Shown here: piece by piece, positions 45,245 through 54,744 of the stretch
Position numbering within the stretch: position 1 is the first letter of the stretch
Layout of the letters: each line of letters starts with the position of its first letter
Assembly: GCF_003231275.1 (NCBI RefSeq)
Contig: NZ_QKVL01000002.1
Coordinates: forward strand, 124,001 to 188,000
Direction of reading: 5' to 3'
DNA from: Pseudomonas huaxiensis
Lineage (GTDB): Bacteria > Pseudomonadota > Gammaproteobacteria > Pseudomonadales > Pseudomonadaceae
DNA length: 64,000 nt
Translations under genes and position numbers: made by a program
The notes under the pieces: generated by a model
What the model was told of the DNA's origin: nothing
Seen by the model: only the letters and a program-made list of their open reading frames with translations
Databases searched by the model: none

Positions 45245-48200
45245 ATGATCGCCCAACTGCCGGTGAGCGCACCCGCCACCGACTATTCCGCCTTTCTCGA
45301 TGCCCTGCGCGCCGCCGGTTTCCGTGGCCAGTTCAGCACCGATTACGGCACCCGTACCGTGCTCGCCACCGACAACTCCATCTATCAGCGCCTGCCCCAG
45401 GCCGCGGTGTTTCCGCTGGACGCCGAAGACGTAGCGCGGGTCGCCACGCTGATGGCCGAGCCACGCTTCCAGCAGATCAAGCTGACCCCGCGCGGCGGCG
45501 GCACCGGCACCAACGGCCAGTCGCTGACCGACGGCATCGTCGTCGACCTGTCGCGGCATATGAACACCATTCTCGAAATCAACGTCGAAGAGCGCTGGGT
45601 GCGGGTTCAAGCCGGGGTGGTCAAGGACCAGCTCAACGCCGCGCTGAAACCCCACGGGCTGTTCTTCGCCCCGGAGCTGTCCACCTCCAACCGCGCCACC
45701 GTCGGCGGCATGATCAACACCGACGCCAGCGGCCAGGGCAGTTGCACCTACGGCAAGACCCGCGACCACGTACTGGAGTTGCACAGCGTGCTGCTCGGCG
45801 GCGAGCGCCTGCACAGCCTGCCGATCGATGACGCCACGCTGGACGCCGCCTGCGCCCTGCCCGGCCGGGTTGGCGAGGTCTACCGCATGGCCCGCGAGAT
45901 CCAGGAAACCCAGGGCGATCTGATCGAAAGCACCTTCCCCAAACTGAACCGCTGCCTGACCGGCTACGACCTGGCACACCTGCGCGACGACGCCGGCCTG
46001 TTCAACCTGAACAGCGTGCTGTGCGGCGCCGAGGGTTCGCTGGGCTATGTGGTCGAGGCCAAGCTCAATGTGCTGCCGATCCCGAAATACGCGGTGCTGG
46101 TCAACGTCCGCTATGTCAGCTTCATGGACGCCCTGCGCGACGCCAATGCGCTGATGGCGCACAAACCGCTGTCGATCGAGACGGTGGATTCGCGGGTGCT
46201 GATGCTGGCGATGCAGGACATCGTCTGGCACAGCGTCGCCGAATATTTCCCGGCCGATCCCGAGAAGCCGACCCTGGGCATCAACCTGGTGGAGTTCTGC
46301 GGCGATGAGCCGGACGAAGTCAATGCTCGGGTCGCCGCCTTTATCGAACACTTGCAGGCCGACCGCAGCGTCGAGCGCCTCGGCCACACTTTGGCCGAAG
46401 GTTCTGCCGCGGTGACCAAGGTCTACACCATGCGCAAGCGTTCGGTGGGGCTGCTCGGCAACGTCGAGGGTGAAGTGCGCCCGCAGCCGTTCGTGGAAGA
46501 CACCGCAGTGCCGCCGGAGCAACTGGCCGACTACATCACCGAGTTCCGCGCCCTGCTGGACGGCTACGGCCTGACCTACGGCATGTTCGGCCACGTCGAT
46601 GCCGGCGTGCTGCACGTGCGCCCGGCGCTGGACATGAAAGACCCGGCCCAGGCCGCACTGGTCAAGCCGATTTCCGATGCCGTGGCCGCGCTGACCCAAC
46701 ACTACGGCGGCCTGCTCTGGGGCGAGCACGGCAAGGGCCTGCGTTCGGAATACGTGCCCGCCTACTTCGGCGCGCTGTACCCGTCGCTGCAACGCCTCAA
46801 AGGCGCCTTCGACCCGCACAACCAGCTCAACCCTGGCAAGATCTGCACCCCGCCGGACAGCGCCGAGGGCCTGATCAAGGTCAACGAAGCCCCGCTGCGC
46901 GGCGAGCACGACCGGCAGATCGACGAGCGCGTCTGGCAGAGCTATGCCAGCGCGGTGCACTGCAACGGCAATGGCGCCTGCTACAACTTCGATCCTGACG
47001 ACGCCATGTGCCCGTCATGGAAAGCCACCCGCGAACGTCGCCACTCGCCCAAGGGTCGCGCCTCGCTGATCCGCGAATGGCTGCGCCTGCAGGGCGCGGC
47101 CAATATCGACGTGCTGGCTGCCGCGCAGAACAAGGCGTCCTGGCTCAAGGGCCTGCCGCAACGCCTGCGCAACAGCCGCGCCCAGCAACGCGGCCAGGCC
47201 GACTTTTCGCATGAGGTCTACGACGCCATGGCCGGCTGCCTGGCGTGCAAGTCCTGCGCGGGGCAATGCCCGATCAAGGTCAACGTGCCGGACTTCCGCT
47301 CGCGTTTCCTCGAGCTGTACCACAAGCGTTATCAACGTCCGCTGCGCGACTACCTGATCGGCTCGCTGGAGTTCACCATTCCGTACCTGGCCCACGCGCC
47401 GGGGCTGTACAACGCGGTGATGGGTTCGAAATGGGTGAGCAAGCTGCTGGCGGACCAGATCGGCATGGTCGACAGCCCGCTGATCAGCCGCTTCAACTTC
47501 CAGGCCACCCTGACCCGCTGCAACGTCCGCGCTGCCAGCGTGCCGGCCCTGCGCGAACTGACCCCGGCACAGCGCGAGCGCAGCATCGTGCTGGTCCAGG
47601 ACGCCTTCACCCGCTACTTCGAAACGCCGCTGCTGGCGTCGTTCATCGACCTCGCCCACCGCCTCGGCCACCGCGTGTTCCTCGCCCCGTACAGCGCCAA
47701 CGGCAAACCGCTGCACGTGCAAGGCTTCCTTGGCGCCTTCGCCAAAGCGGCGATCCGCAATGGCACCCAGCTCAAGGCCCTGGCCGACTGCGGCGTGCCA
47801 CTGGTGGGCCTGGACCCGGCGATGACCCTGGTCTATCGCCAGGAGTACCAGAAAGTCCCCGGCCTGGAAGGCTGCCCGAACGTGCTGTTGCCGCAGGAAT
47901 GGCTGATGGACGTGCTGCCAGAGCACGTCGGCGGCAAGACGGCCAACTTCCGCCTGATGGCCCACTGCACCGAGAAAACCAACGTACCGGCCAGCACCCG
48001 CCAGTGGGAGCAGGTGTTCGCGCGCCTGGGCCTGAAACTGGCGACCGAAGCGACGGGCTGCTGCGGGATGTCCGGCACTTACGGTCATGAAGCACGCAAC
48101 CAGGAAACCTCGAAGACCATCTTCGAGCAGTCCTGGGCCGGCAAACTGGAGAAGGACGGCGAGCCGCTGGCGACCGGGTATTCGTGCCGTAGCCAGGTCA

Positions 48201-48265
48201 AGCGGCTGGCGGACCGCAAGTTGCGGCACCCGCTGGAGGTGGTGTTGCAGTATGTGATTGGTTAA
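45245..48265 (+). CDS. FAD/Fe-S oxidoreductase, YdiJ-type D-2-hydroxyacid (2-hydroxyglutarate) dehydrogenase
   Basis: A 1006-residue fused enzyme. The N-terminal PCMH FAD-binding domain (about 45-270) has TPRGGGTGTNGQS and GGMINTDASGQGSCTYGKTRDHVL. An FAD-linked oxidase C domain follows (about 290-540; FGHVDAGVLHVRP). The C-terminal part has a 4Fe-4S motif CLACKSCAGQCP and a cysteine-rich block GCCGMSGTYGH. YdiJ relatives oxidise D-2-hydroxyglutarate and related acids, feeding the quinone pool. A GTG one codon upstream is possible. It is controlled with the divergent LysR gene. The specific hydroxyacid is inferred. Confidence 0.9.
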   Translation: MIAQLPVSAPATDYSAFLDALRAAGFRGQFSTDYGTRTVLATDNSIYQRLPQAAVFPLDAEDVARVATLMAEPRFQQIKLTPRGGGTGTNGQSLTDGIVVDLSRHMNTILEINVEERWVRVQAGVVKDQLNAALKPHGLFFAPELSTSNRATVGGMINTDASGQGSCTYGKTRDHVLELHSVLLGGERLHSLPIDDATLDAACALPGRVGEVYRMAREIQETQGDLIESTFPKLNRCLTGYDLAHLRDDAGLFNLNSVLCGAEGSLGYVVEAKLNVLPIPKYAVLVNVRYVSFMDALRDANALMAHKPLSIETVDSRVLMLAMQDIVWHSVAEYFPADPEKPTLGINLVEFCGDEPDEVNARVAAFIEHLQADRSVERLGHTLAEGSAAVTKVYTMRKRSVGLLGNVEGEVRPQPFVEDTAVPPEQLADYITEFRALLDGYGLTYGMFGHVDAGVLHVRPALDMKDPAQAALVKPISDAVAALTQHYGGLLWGEHGKGLRSEYVPAYFGALYPSLQRLKGAFDPHNQLNPGKICTPPDSAEGLIKVNEAPLRGEHDRQIDERVWQSYASAVHCNGNGACYNFDPDDAMCPSWKATRERRHSPKGRASLIREWLRLQGAANIDVLAAAQNKASWLKGLPQRLRNSRAQQRGQADFSHEVYDAMAGCLACKSCAGQCPIKVNVPDFRSRFLELYHKRYQRPLRDYLIGSLEFTIPYLAHAPGLYNAVMGSKWVSKLLADQIGMVDSPLISRFNFQATLTRCNVRAASVPALRELTPAQRERSIVLVQDAFTRYFETPLLASFIDLAHRLGHRVFLAPYSANGKPLHVQGFLGAFAKAAIRNGTQLKALADCGVPLVGLDPAMTLVYRQEYQKVPGLEGCPNVLLPQEWLMDVLPEHVGGKTANFRLMAHCTEKTNVPASTRQWEQVFARLGLKLATEATGCCGMSGTYGHEARNQETSKTIFEQSWAGKLEKDGEPLATGYSCRSQVKRLADRKLRHPLEVVLQYVIG

Positions 48266-48279
48266 GGGAGTGAGCGGGC

Positions 48280-48392
48280 GCCGTCAGTGACAGAGATGGT
48301 GCCTGGTCGAACAGTTACTGTGCGTGCAAAACCTGTGGGAGCCGGCTTGCCGGCGATGAGGCCGTCAGTGACAGCGATGGCGTCTGGTCGAA
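48280..48392. repeat. 32-bp direct repeat flanking a REP
   Basis: Two copies of a 32-bp sequence beginning GCCGTCAGTGACAG (48280-48311 and 48361-48392), 3 mismatches, bracket a REP (GAGCCGGCTTGCCGGCGATG, ending 48359). It lies between the convergent dehydrogenase and GlxA genes. Confidence 0.8.
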
Positions 48393-48415
48393 TGCAATCG
48401 CTTGCAAGCCCCCGC

Positions 48416-49468
48416 TCACTTCACCTCTTCCACCCTCTTGCCCTTCCCCCCCTTCACCAGCCCATGGCGAATCTCCTTCGACGGCCCGTAGCCATAAAAG
48501 GACGCATAGCACTTGCTGAAATGGCTCGGCGAGACGAAGCCGCAGGCCAGCGCCACGTCGATCAGTTGCAGGTCGGAATGCTGCAGCAACCGGCGACTCT
48601 CGGTGATCCGCAGTTCCAGGTAATAGCGCACGGGCGTAGTGCCGAGCTGGGTCATGAACAATCGGCCGATCTGCCGTTTGGAGCGGCCGACGTAATGGGC
48701 CAGTTGATCCTGGCTCAAGGGCTCTTCGATGTTCGCGCTCATCAGGTTGATGGCTTCGCGCAGCGGCTCGCTCATTTTCTCGTGCAAGGTCGGCCGCGCG
48801 CGACGGTAGCGGGACTCCTCGAAGGCGAGGATATCGACGATGGCGTCGACCATGCCGCGGCCATGCAAGGTATTGATCCACTCCAGCACCATGTGGAACG
48901 CCCCCGCCGGGCTGGCGGCGGTCAGGCGGTCGCGGTCGACGATGTAGCTTTCGCTGGTGACCTGGCTGTCCTTGGCGATCTCGGCCACGGCGCCGCGGTG
49001 TTCGGGGTGTACGGCGCAGCGGTAGCCATCAAGCAGTCCGGTCTGGCCGAGGAACCAGGCGCCGTTCCACAGGCCGGCCAGGGCCACTTGCTTCTCGGCC
49101 GCACGCAGAAGCATCTGGGTCAGTTCCGGGATCGGCTTGAGCACGGTGCGCAAGCCGCCGCAGACCACCAGCAGGTCGAGGTCGTCCAGGCTGGCGGAAT
49201 TGAGGGCGGCATCCGGGCAGATCACCAGCCCCAGGTCGCTGACCCGCGAGCCGCCGTCCATGGTGAACGTTCGGTAGGTGAAGGACGCCGACTGGATCAG
49301 GTTGGCGGTGACCACGGTGTCCAGCGCCTGGGTGAAGGCCGGTAGGGAGAAGTGTTCGAGCAGGATGAAACCGACCCGGCCCTGGGCAATCGCCGGCTGC
49401 CCTTTCTCGCCCGTGAAGCGCAGGTTTGAGCCCTGCAGGGCATCACTGAAATGCCTTCTTTCAACCAC
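48416..49468 (-). CDS. GlxA family (AraC-type) transcriptional regulator
   Basis: A 350-residue regulator with an N-terminal DJ-1/PfpI-like domain (about 30-200; VGFILLEHFSLPAFTQALD, LDLLVVCGG) and a C-terminal AraC helix-turn-helix (about 235-345; LSQDQLAHYVGRSKRQIGRLFMTQLGTTPVRYYLELRI, LQLIDVALACGFVSPSHFSKCY). I chose the GTG at 49468 because GAGG sits 7 bases before it. The DJ-1-type GlxA group includes GbdR and CdhR, activators of betaine and carnitine catabolism in pseudomonads; its place after a betaine-type ABC transporter supports a similar role. Confidence 0.9.
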   Translation of the reverse strand: MVERRHFSDALQGSNLRFTGEKGQPAIAQGRVGFILLEHFSLPAFTQALDTVVTANLIQSASFTYRTFTMDGGSRVSDLGLVICPDAALNSASLDDLDLLVVCGGLRTVLKPIPELTQMLLRAAEKQVALAGLWNGAWFLGQTGLLDGYRCAVHPEHRGAVAEIAKDSQVTSESYIVDRDRLTAASPAGAFHMVLEWINTLHGRGMVDAIVDILAFEESRYRRARPTLHEKMSEPLREAINLMSANIEEPLSQDQLAHYVGRSKRQIGRLFMTQLGTTPVRYYLELRITESRRLLQHSDLQLIDVALACGFVSPSHFSKCYASFYGYGPSKEIRHGLVKGGKGKRVEEVK

Positions 49469-49525
49469 GTCGTTGCCTCGTTCGATCTTGTTCTGGTGTT
49501 GCCGGAGGGATGACGGAAACCGCAA

Positions 49526-49561
49526 CGCCGGCGTGCATCGTTTGCATGATGCACGCCGGCG
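49526..49561 (-). terminator. Perfect 14-bp hairpin between the ABC operon and glxA-like gene
   Basis: Stem CGCCGGCGTGCATC / GATGCACGCCGGCG, 14 of 14 bp, 8-base loop, 35 bases after the last permease stop. The tail TTGCGGTTTCC is moderately T-rich. It shares TGCACGCCGGC with the inverted repeat at 11106-11171. Confidence 0.75.
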
Positions 49562-49596
49562 CGGCGCTTATCCAACAGCCATTGTGGGATTTTTCG

Positions 49597-50448
49597 TCAG
49601 GTTGCGGCCCGCACACGCCGCCCTTGCAAGGCGCCGCGGGATAGCCGGTCGAGCAGCAGCGCCACGGCGACGATGGTCAGACCGGCACGCAAGCCAAGGC
49701 CCATTTCCATGCGGGTCAGGCCGCGGGTCACTTCCGCGCCCAGGCCACCCGCCCCCACCAGCCCGGCCAGAACGACCATGGCCAGCGACAGCAGAATGCA
49801 CTGGTTCAAGCCCACCAACAGGGTCGGCATGGCCGACGGCAGCTCGATCTTCAGCAGGATGCCACGCGGCGTGGCGCCCATGGCCTGGCCCAGTTCCAGC
49901 AGGTCGCGGGGCACCTGGTTGAACGCCAGGGTGGTCAAGCGCAGCATCGGCGGAATGCCGTAGATGATGGTGGCGAGGATCGCCGGCACCTTGCCCAGGC
50001 TGAAGACCATGACGGCGGGAATCAGGTACACCCACGGCGGCACGGTCTGCATGACACTGAGGATCGGCTGCAGCACCGCGTCCAGGCGTTTGGCCCGTGA
50101 CGCCAGCACGCCCAGCGGAAAGGCGATGGTCACCGAGATCAGCACCGCCACCGTAACCAGGGCGATGGTCTGCATCGACGCCACCCAGAACCCGGAAAGC
50201 AGACAGAAACCCAGCATCGCCGCTGCCAGCACGGCGGCGCGCAGGTTGATCAGCACCCCGGCGAGCAGCGCAACCAGGGCGATCATGCCGTAGGCCGGTA
50301 CCGCCAGCAGCACGCCTTCGATACCGCCCAGCACCATCTCGATAAAGCGGCTGATGGCGGCGAACAGGCCGTGCAGGTTGGCGTTGAGCCAATCCACCGA
50401 GGGCGCCAGCCAGGCACCGGGGGAGAACTTGAGATCAGTAAGGTTCAT
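49597..50448 (-). CDS. Betaine-type ABC transporter permease (second permease)
   Basis: A 283-residue BPD-type permease with six helices. The EAA loop is DLLELGQAMGATPRGILLKIELPSAMPTLLVGLNQCILLSLAMVVLAG. The N-terminal amphipathic stretch WLAPSVDWLNANLHGLFAAISRF is typical of OpuAB/ProW relatives. The start at 50448 overlaps the stop of the preceding permease (ATGA). It forms a heterodimeric pore with that gene product. Confidence 0.9.
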   Translation of the reverse strand: MNLTDLKFSPGAWLAPSVDWLNANLHGLFAAISRFIEMVLGGIEGVLLAVPAYGMIALVALLAGVLINLRAAVLAAAMLGFCLLSGFWVASMQTIALVTVAVLISVTIAFPLGVLASRAKRLDAVLQPILSVMQTVPPWVYLIPAVMVFSLGKVPAILATIIYGIPPMLRLTTLAFNQVPRDLLELGQAMGATPRGILLKIELPSAMPTLLVGLNQCILLSLAMVVLAGLVGAGGLGAEVTRGLTRMEMGLGLRAGLTIVAVALLLDRLSRGALQGRRVRAAT

Positions 50449-51296
50449 GCTGCGGCCCTCCTGCCGAGACGCGTGGCGCTTTGCGCCATCCGGTCGAGGA
50501 TCAGGGTGAGAATGACGATGGCGATCGCGGCGTTGATCGACATGGCGATATCCAGGGTGCGGATCGCGCCGTAGATCACTTCGCCCAGCCCGCCGGAACC
50601 GACGATGCCGGCGATCACCACCATGCCGAAGGCCATCATCAGGCCCTGGTTGACCCCGGCCATGATGCTCGGCAGGGCAAACGGCAGGCGAATCTTGTAG
50701 AACTGCTGCCAACCGTTGGTGCCGCTGGCATGGCCCAGTTCGATAAACACCTTGGGCGTCATGCGGATGCCGAGGGAGGTCAGCCGCACCACCGGCGGGA
50801 CCGCGACGATAAAGGTGGCGACCAGCGCCGTGCCCGGCCCGTAGCCAAGCAAGGCGATGGCCGGCAGCAGATAAATGTAGGGCGGCAGGGTCTGGATCAG
50901 GTCGAGCACCGGCTCGCTGATCCGGTCCAGCGACGGCATCAGGCCGGCGGCGACACCGACGGGAATGCCAACGATCAGCGCCATGCTGGTGGCGGCCAGC
51001 ACCAGCGCCAGGGTGCTCATGGTCTGCGGCCACAGGCCCATGATCACGCAGAGCACCAGCCCGAGCATGGCGCCCACGGCGAAACGCCAACTGCCGGTGA
51101 GGCGCCAGCCGAGCGCGCCGAACAGCAAAATGATCACGTAGAACGGCACCAGCGTCAGACCGCTGTAGATGACCTGATAACCGCCCTGCAATACCGCGTT
51201 GAGGCCATCGAAGAACCACGCGCCGTTGTCTGACAGCCACTCCAGCCGCGCATCGACGAACGCATCGAAGGCTGCGGCGAAACCGGAGCCGTTCAT
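50445..51296 (-). CDS. Betaine-type ABC transporter permease (first permease)
   Basis: A 283-residue ProW/OpuAB-like permease. The conserved loop is FIELGHASGTNGWQQFYKIRLPFALPSIMAGVNQGLMMAFGMVVIAG. It is the same length as the following permease but clearly diverged, so the pair arose by duplication. The start overlaps the ATPase stop (ATGA), continuing strict coupling through the operon. Confidence 0.91.
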   Translation of the reverse strand: MNGSGFAAAFDAFVDARLEWLSDNGAWFFDGLNAVLQGGYQVIYSGLTLVPFYVIILLFGALGWRLTGSWRFAVGAMLGLVLCVIMGLWPQTMSTLALVLAATSMALIVGIPVGVAAGLMPSLDRISEPVLDLIQTLPPYIYLLPAIALLGYGPGTALVATFIVAVPPVVRLTSLGIRMTPKVFIELGHASGTNGWQQFYKIRLPFALPSIMAGVNQGLMMAFGMVVIAGIVGSGGLGEVIYGAIRTLDIAMSINAAIAIVILTLILDRMAQSATRLGRRAAA

Positions 51297-52390
51297 AGCG
51301 CGGTCTCCAGTTGCGCAGCAGGCTGCTCGACCGCCGGCTGGCCCTGCACGCCACGCAGCAAGTCTTGCTGGGTGATGACGCCGAGCACCTGGCCCTGCTC
51401 CACCACCGCCAGCGCATCACCGCCGGAGCTGATCATCAGGTTGATCAAGGCATCCAGGTCGGCATTCGGCCCCGCGCCCGGCAGGCGAGTTGGGTCAAGC
51501 TGTGGATGAGCCGCGACGGAGGACATGATCGAGTGCGCCTTGACCAGATGCAGCCGAGAAATCCCCGCAACGAACTCGGCGACATACGCATCGGCGGGCT
51601 TGAGCACGATATCCTCAGCGGTGCCCTCCTGGATGATCACGCCGTCTTTCATGATCGCGATGCGGTCACCGATGCGGATGGCTTCTTCCAGGTCGTGGGT
51701 GATGAACACCGCGGACTTGCCCAGGGATTTGGTGAGCTGGCGGAATTCGTCCTGCAGTTGCCGACGGATCAGCGGATCGAGGGCGCTGAAGGGTTCGTCC
51801 ATGAGGATCACTTCCGGGTCGGAGGCGATCGCCCGGGCCAGGCCAACCCGCTGCTGCATGCCGCCAGACAACTCGTCGGGGTAACGCTGGGACCAGTCGC
51901 TCAAACCCACCTTGGCCAGCGCCTGCTCGGCGATCGCGTGGCGCTCGGTCTTGCCGACGCCACGCACCTCCAGGCCGAAGGCGGCGTTTTCCAGCACGGT
52001 GCGGTGTGGCAGCAAGGCCACGCTCTGGAACACCATGCCGATCTGGCGGGCGCGGGTTTCGCGCAGTGCCGCGGCGTCGAGGGCGGCGAGGTCCTTGCCC
52101 TTGATCAGGATCTTCCCGGAGGTCGGGTCGATCAGCCGGTTGAACATACGGATGAGGGTCGACTTGCCGCTGCCGGACAGCCCCATGATGCAGAATATTT
52201 CGCCACGCTTGACCTTGAGGCTGACCTCCGAGACGCCGACCACGCAGCCGTAGTCCTGGAGAATCTGCTTCTTGCTCAAACCACGCTCTTTATAAGCACG
52301 CATGGCGGTATCGGCGTTCTTGCCAAAAATCTTCCAGACCGATTGGCACTCCACCAATACGTCTTCTGCTACATCGCTTGCTGTGTTCAT
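51293..52390 (-). CDS. Betaine/quaternary-amine ABC transporter ATP-binding protein
   Basis: A 365-residue ATPase of the ProV/OpuAA type. The ABC domain shows Walker A GLSGSGKST, signature LSGGMQQRVGLARA and Walker B VILMDEPFSALDP. A C-terminal CBS-like segment (about 290-350; DALINLMISSGGDALAVVEQGQVLGVITQQDLLRG) is present as a single copy rather than the usual pair, so ionic-strength gating may differ. The N-terminal DNADTAMRAYKERG-like leader (KNADTAMRAYKERGLSKKQI) is typical of the family. Confidence 0.93.
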   Translation of the reverse strand: MNTASDVAEDVLVECQSVWKIFGKNADTAMRAYKERGLSKKQILQDYGCVVGVSEVSLKVKRGEIFCIMGLSGSGKSTLIRMFNRLIDPTSGKILIKGKDLAALDAAALRETRARQIGMVFQSVALLPHRTVLENAAFGLEVRGVGKTERHAIAEQALAKVGLSDWSQRYPDELSGGMQQRVGLARAIASDPEVILMDEPFSALDPLIRRQLQDEFRQLTKSLGKSAVFITHDLEEAIRIGDRIAIMKDGVIIQEGTAEDIVLKPADAYVAEFVAGISRLHLVKAHSIMSSVAAHPQLDPTRLPGAGPNADLDALINLMISSGGDALAVVEQGQVLGVITQQDLLRGVQGQPAVEQPAAQLETAL

Positions 52391-52496
52391 CTCGCACCCG
52401 TCGAACCAGGAATCTGGTTGGCTTTTTTATTACGTTCAGTTCGGCAGTGTTCAAGGCGTTGTCCGGGAAATGCCCCGAACAACGCGGTGTTTCAAA

Positions 52497-53348
52497 TCAG
52501 TATTTTTTGATGTTTTCCCAGCGTTTGATCAGGTCGGCGTTTTTCGTCGACCAGTCGGCAACCGCCTCTTCCACGGTCTTGCCGTCTTTCATCGCGCCGT
52601 TGATGGCGGTGATATCGGCCAGTGGCAGGTAGACCCCGGCAATCAGCTCACGGGCCTGCGGGTATTCAGCCGAGAAGCCTTTGTGGCCGATCCAGTAGTA
52701 ACCCTGCGCCGGCGCGAACGAGCCTTTCGGGTCCTTGAGGAATTTCACGTCGAACTTCTGGCTCATCCAGGACGGCTCCCAGGTGGTGACCGCGATCCAT
52801 TCCTTGCGGTCCACCGCCGACTTCAGCGCGGCGGCCATGGCCGCGGTGCTGCCCTCGAGCAGGTTGAGCTTGAGGCCGTAGTCGGTCACCGCCTTGGCGG
52901 CGTCGCTCATCAGACCCGAACCCGGCTCGATGCCGACGATCTTGTTGCCGAACTTGTCAGCATTGGCGTTCAGCTCTTCCAGCGAATCGATGGTCACGTA
53001 GCGCGGTACGGCGATCGCCTGGTAAAGGCCGTGGGAAACCGGCGAGATCTTTTCCAGACGGTTCTTGTTCTTTTTCCAGTAATCCTGGGCGGCGTAATCG
53101 ATCTGCGACGCCAGGATCTGGATATCACCCTTGCCCAGCGCGGCGTAGGCGATGCCCCATTCGGAGAAGTTGGTCACCTTGACGGTGTAGCCAGCATCTT
53201 CGAGCACTTTCTTGGTCACGGTGGTGATGGGGGTGAGGTCTTCCCACGAGAGCGTGCCCATGGTGATGGTCTTTTCCTCGGCGTGTGCCTGGAACACCGT
53301 GAGACCGACCATTGCGAGCGTACAGAGAGCCTTCCGGAAGAATTTCAT
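52497..53348 (-). CDS. Quaternary-amine ABC transporter substrate-binding protein (ProX/OpuAC type)
   Basis: A 283-residue periplasmic binding protein. A signal peptide ends near AHAEE. The mature part begins KTITMGTLSWEDLTP and includes WIAVTTWEPSWMSQKFDVKFLKDP, with Trp residues expected in an aromatic cage for a trimethylammonium group. It is the first gene of the operon; a 106-base gap before the ATPase gene fits higher expression of the binding protein. Likely substrates are glycine betaine, choline or carnitine; I cannot choose between them. Confidence 0.91.
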   Translation of the reverse strand: MKFFRKALCTLAMVGLTVFQAHAEEKTITMGTLSWEDLTPITTVTKKVLEDAGYTVKVTNFSEWGIAYAALGKGDIQILASQIDYAAQDYWKKNKNRLEKISPVSHGLYQAIAVPRYVTIDSLEELNANADKFGNKIVGIEPGSGLMSDAAKAVTDYGLKLNLLEGSTAAMAAALKSAVDRKEWIAVTTWEPSWMSQKFDVKFLKDPKGSFAPAQGYYWIGHKGFSAEYPQARELIAGVYLPLADITAINGAMKDGKTVEEAVADWSTKNADLIKRWENIKKY

Positions 53349-53380
53349 TGTTGTTCATCTCCTGGTTGTGGTGCTGGCAG

Positions 53381-53396
53381 GGCAATGGCTTGCCCA
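53381..53396 (-). promoter_or_regulatory. Candidate sigma-54 promoter of the betaine-type ABC operon
   Basis: Read on the - strand, TGGGCAAGCCATTGCC has GG and GC at the correct 10-base spacing with TTGC intact, but the -24 element is degenerate. Its -12 lies about 33 bases before the binding-protein start. The rest of the gap up to 53851 shows nothing I can name. Confidence 0.3.
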
Positions 53397-53851
53397 TTCA
53401 TTGTTGTTGGTTTCGAGCACTGCGTGGTTCAGGGTGCAGGCAGTCTCACCTGCATCCGCTTCACAACTTTCTGGCGGGGTATTTCTGGCGCCGGGATCAC
53501 CGGTTGACCAGGGGAAGTGCCCGCGAACACTGGCCTTGAGGCGAGATTCGCACGGGTTCAGGAGGCGGTCAACGGAATTGTATTCTTTGTGTATACCTAA
53601 GGAATTCAAAAAGAATTCATTGAAAGTGCTATTTTCCCCAGTGTTTTCAGGGCTCTGACGCCCTGAACGTTGCCTGAAACCTTGTCGCGGACTGGCATGT
53701 CAATGGCGGGAATTGATAAGAGTGCGTCTCGTGGATGCCATAAAGACCCTCTTTGCGGGTAGCTTTAGACCCTGCGCACCAACAAAACCGGGGATCTGAC
53801 CCTGTCACAGTCACCTCGATCAGCGGGCAGTACCGCTCATCGAAATATCTG

Positions 53852-53904
53852 TAGACACATTGTCTAATCCTCCCCTATATTCGTTATACAAATTGTAGAC
53901 ACAA
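53852..53904. promoter_or_regulatory. GntR-type operators and promoter upstream of the catabolic cluster
   Basis: Two palindromes: TAGACA-CAT-TGTCTA (53852-53866) and TTGT-AGAC-ACAA (53893-53904), sharing the GTAGACA core. A -10-like TATACA (53885-53890) lies between them, with TTGTCT (53860-53865) as a possible -35 at 19 bp. A bound repressor would cover both the -35 and the start of transcription, so autorepression is likely. Confidence 0.65.
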
Positions 53905-53929
53905 CCTGATGAGTACAAAAAAGGCTCCC

Positions 53930-54652
53930 ATGAAAGCCCCCGCAGCCGTCTCCCCTTCCATCGCCGATGCCTCCCCGGATCGCAAGGCGCTTCTCTCCGA
54001 AGCCCTGCGCCGCCGCATCCTGAGCATGGAACTGGCGCCAGGCGCGGTGGTAGATGAACTGGCACTGTGTGAAGAGTTCGGGCTGTCCCGACCGCCCGTT
54101 CGCGAGTTGCTGCGGCAGATCGCCGCCGAGGGCTACATCGAGCTGGAGGCCAACCGCGCCCCGCGTGTCGCCGCCATGAGTCATGAGTCGTTGCGGGCCT
54201 TCTTCCTGGCCGCGCCGCTGGTCTACATCGCCACCACCCAGTTGGCCGCCACCCGCGCCACTGCGGCGGAGATCGAAGAGCTGCGCCGGATCCAGGCCCT
54301 GTTCCGCCAGGCCATCGAAGCGCAGCACGTGGAAAACCGGGTCATCTACAACGACGAGTTCCACCTCGAAATCGGCAAGATGGCGCACAACGACTACCTG
54401 ATGCCGAGCCTGCGCCGGGTCCTGATCGACCACGCACGCCTGGGCAAGATTTTCTACCGCCACCCCACTACCAGCGACATGCAGAAAGACCTGGAACTGG
54501 CCTGCGACCAGCACGACCAGATCATCGAAGCCATTGCACGTCACGACAAGGAAGCGGCGGGACAACTGATTCGCGAGCATATGGAACTGTCACGCCGGCG
54601 CATGGCGGAATACGCCGCACCGGAAGGCATGGAGGTATCGCTCGCGTTTTGA
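53930..54652 (+). CDS. GntR family (FadR/FCD) transcriptional regulator
   Basis: A 240-residue regulator. The N-terminal winged helix (about 15-75) shows LLSEALRRRILSMELAPGAVVDELALCEEFGLSRPPVRELLRQIAAEGYIEL. The C-terminal all-helical FCD ligand domain includes the metal-binding type DEFHLEIGKMAHN and later His residues (QHDQIIEAI). The ATG at 53930 has AAGG 5 bases upstream; an ATG at 53909 lacks an RBS and lies just after the operator. It probably represses the downstream genes and itself, released by the pathway substrate. Confidence 0.9.
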   Translation: MKAPAAVSPSIADASPDRKALLSEALRRRILSMELAPGAVVDELALCEEFGLSRPPVRELLRQIAAEGYIELEANRAPRVAAMSHESLRAFFLAAPLVYIATTQLAATRATAAEIEELRRIQALFRQAIEAQHVENRVIYNDEFHLEIGKMAHNDYLMPSLRRVLIDHARLGKIFYRHPTTSDMQKDLELACDQHDQIIEAIARHDKEAAGQLIREHMELSRRRMAEYAAPEGMEVSLAF

Positions 54653-54744
54653 AATACCCCGGAGCATGAAGGTTGGCGAGGTTCGCCAGTCATTTCGGCC
54701 TGGGTGGCAACACCGGATCAAACAAGAACAGCCAGGTCCCTGAA

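Noticed and set aside
45215..46960. 581-aa - strand frame opposite the YdiJ-type gene
   Set aside because: Shadow frame without motifs.
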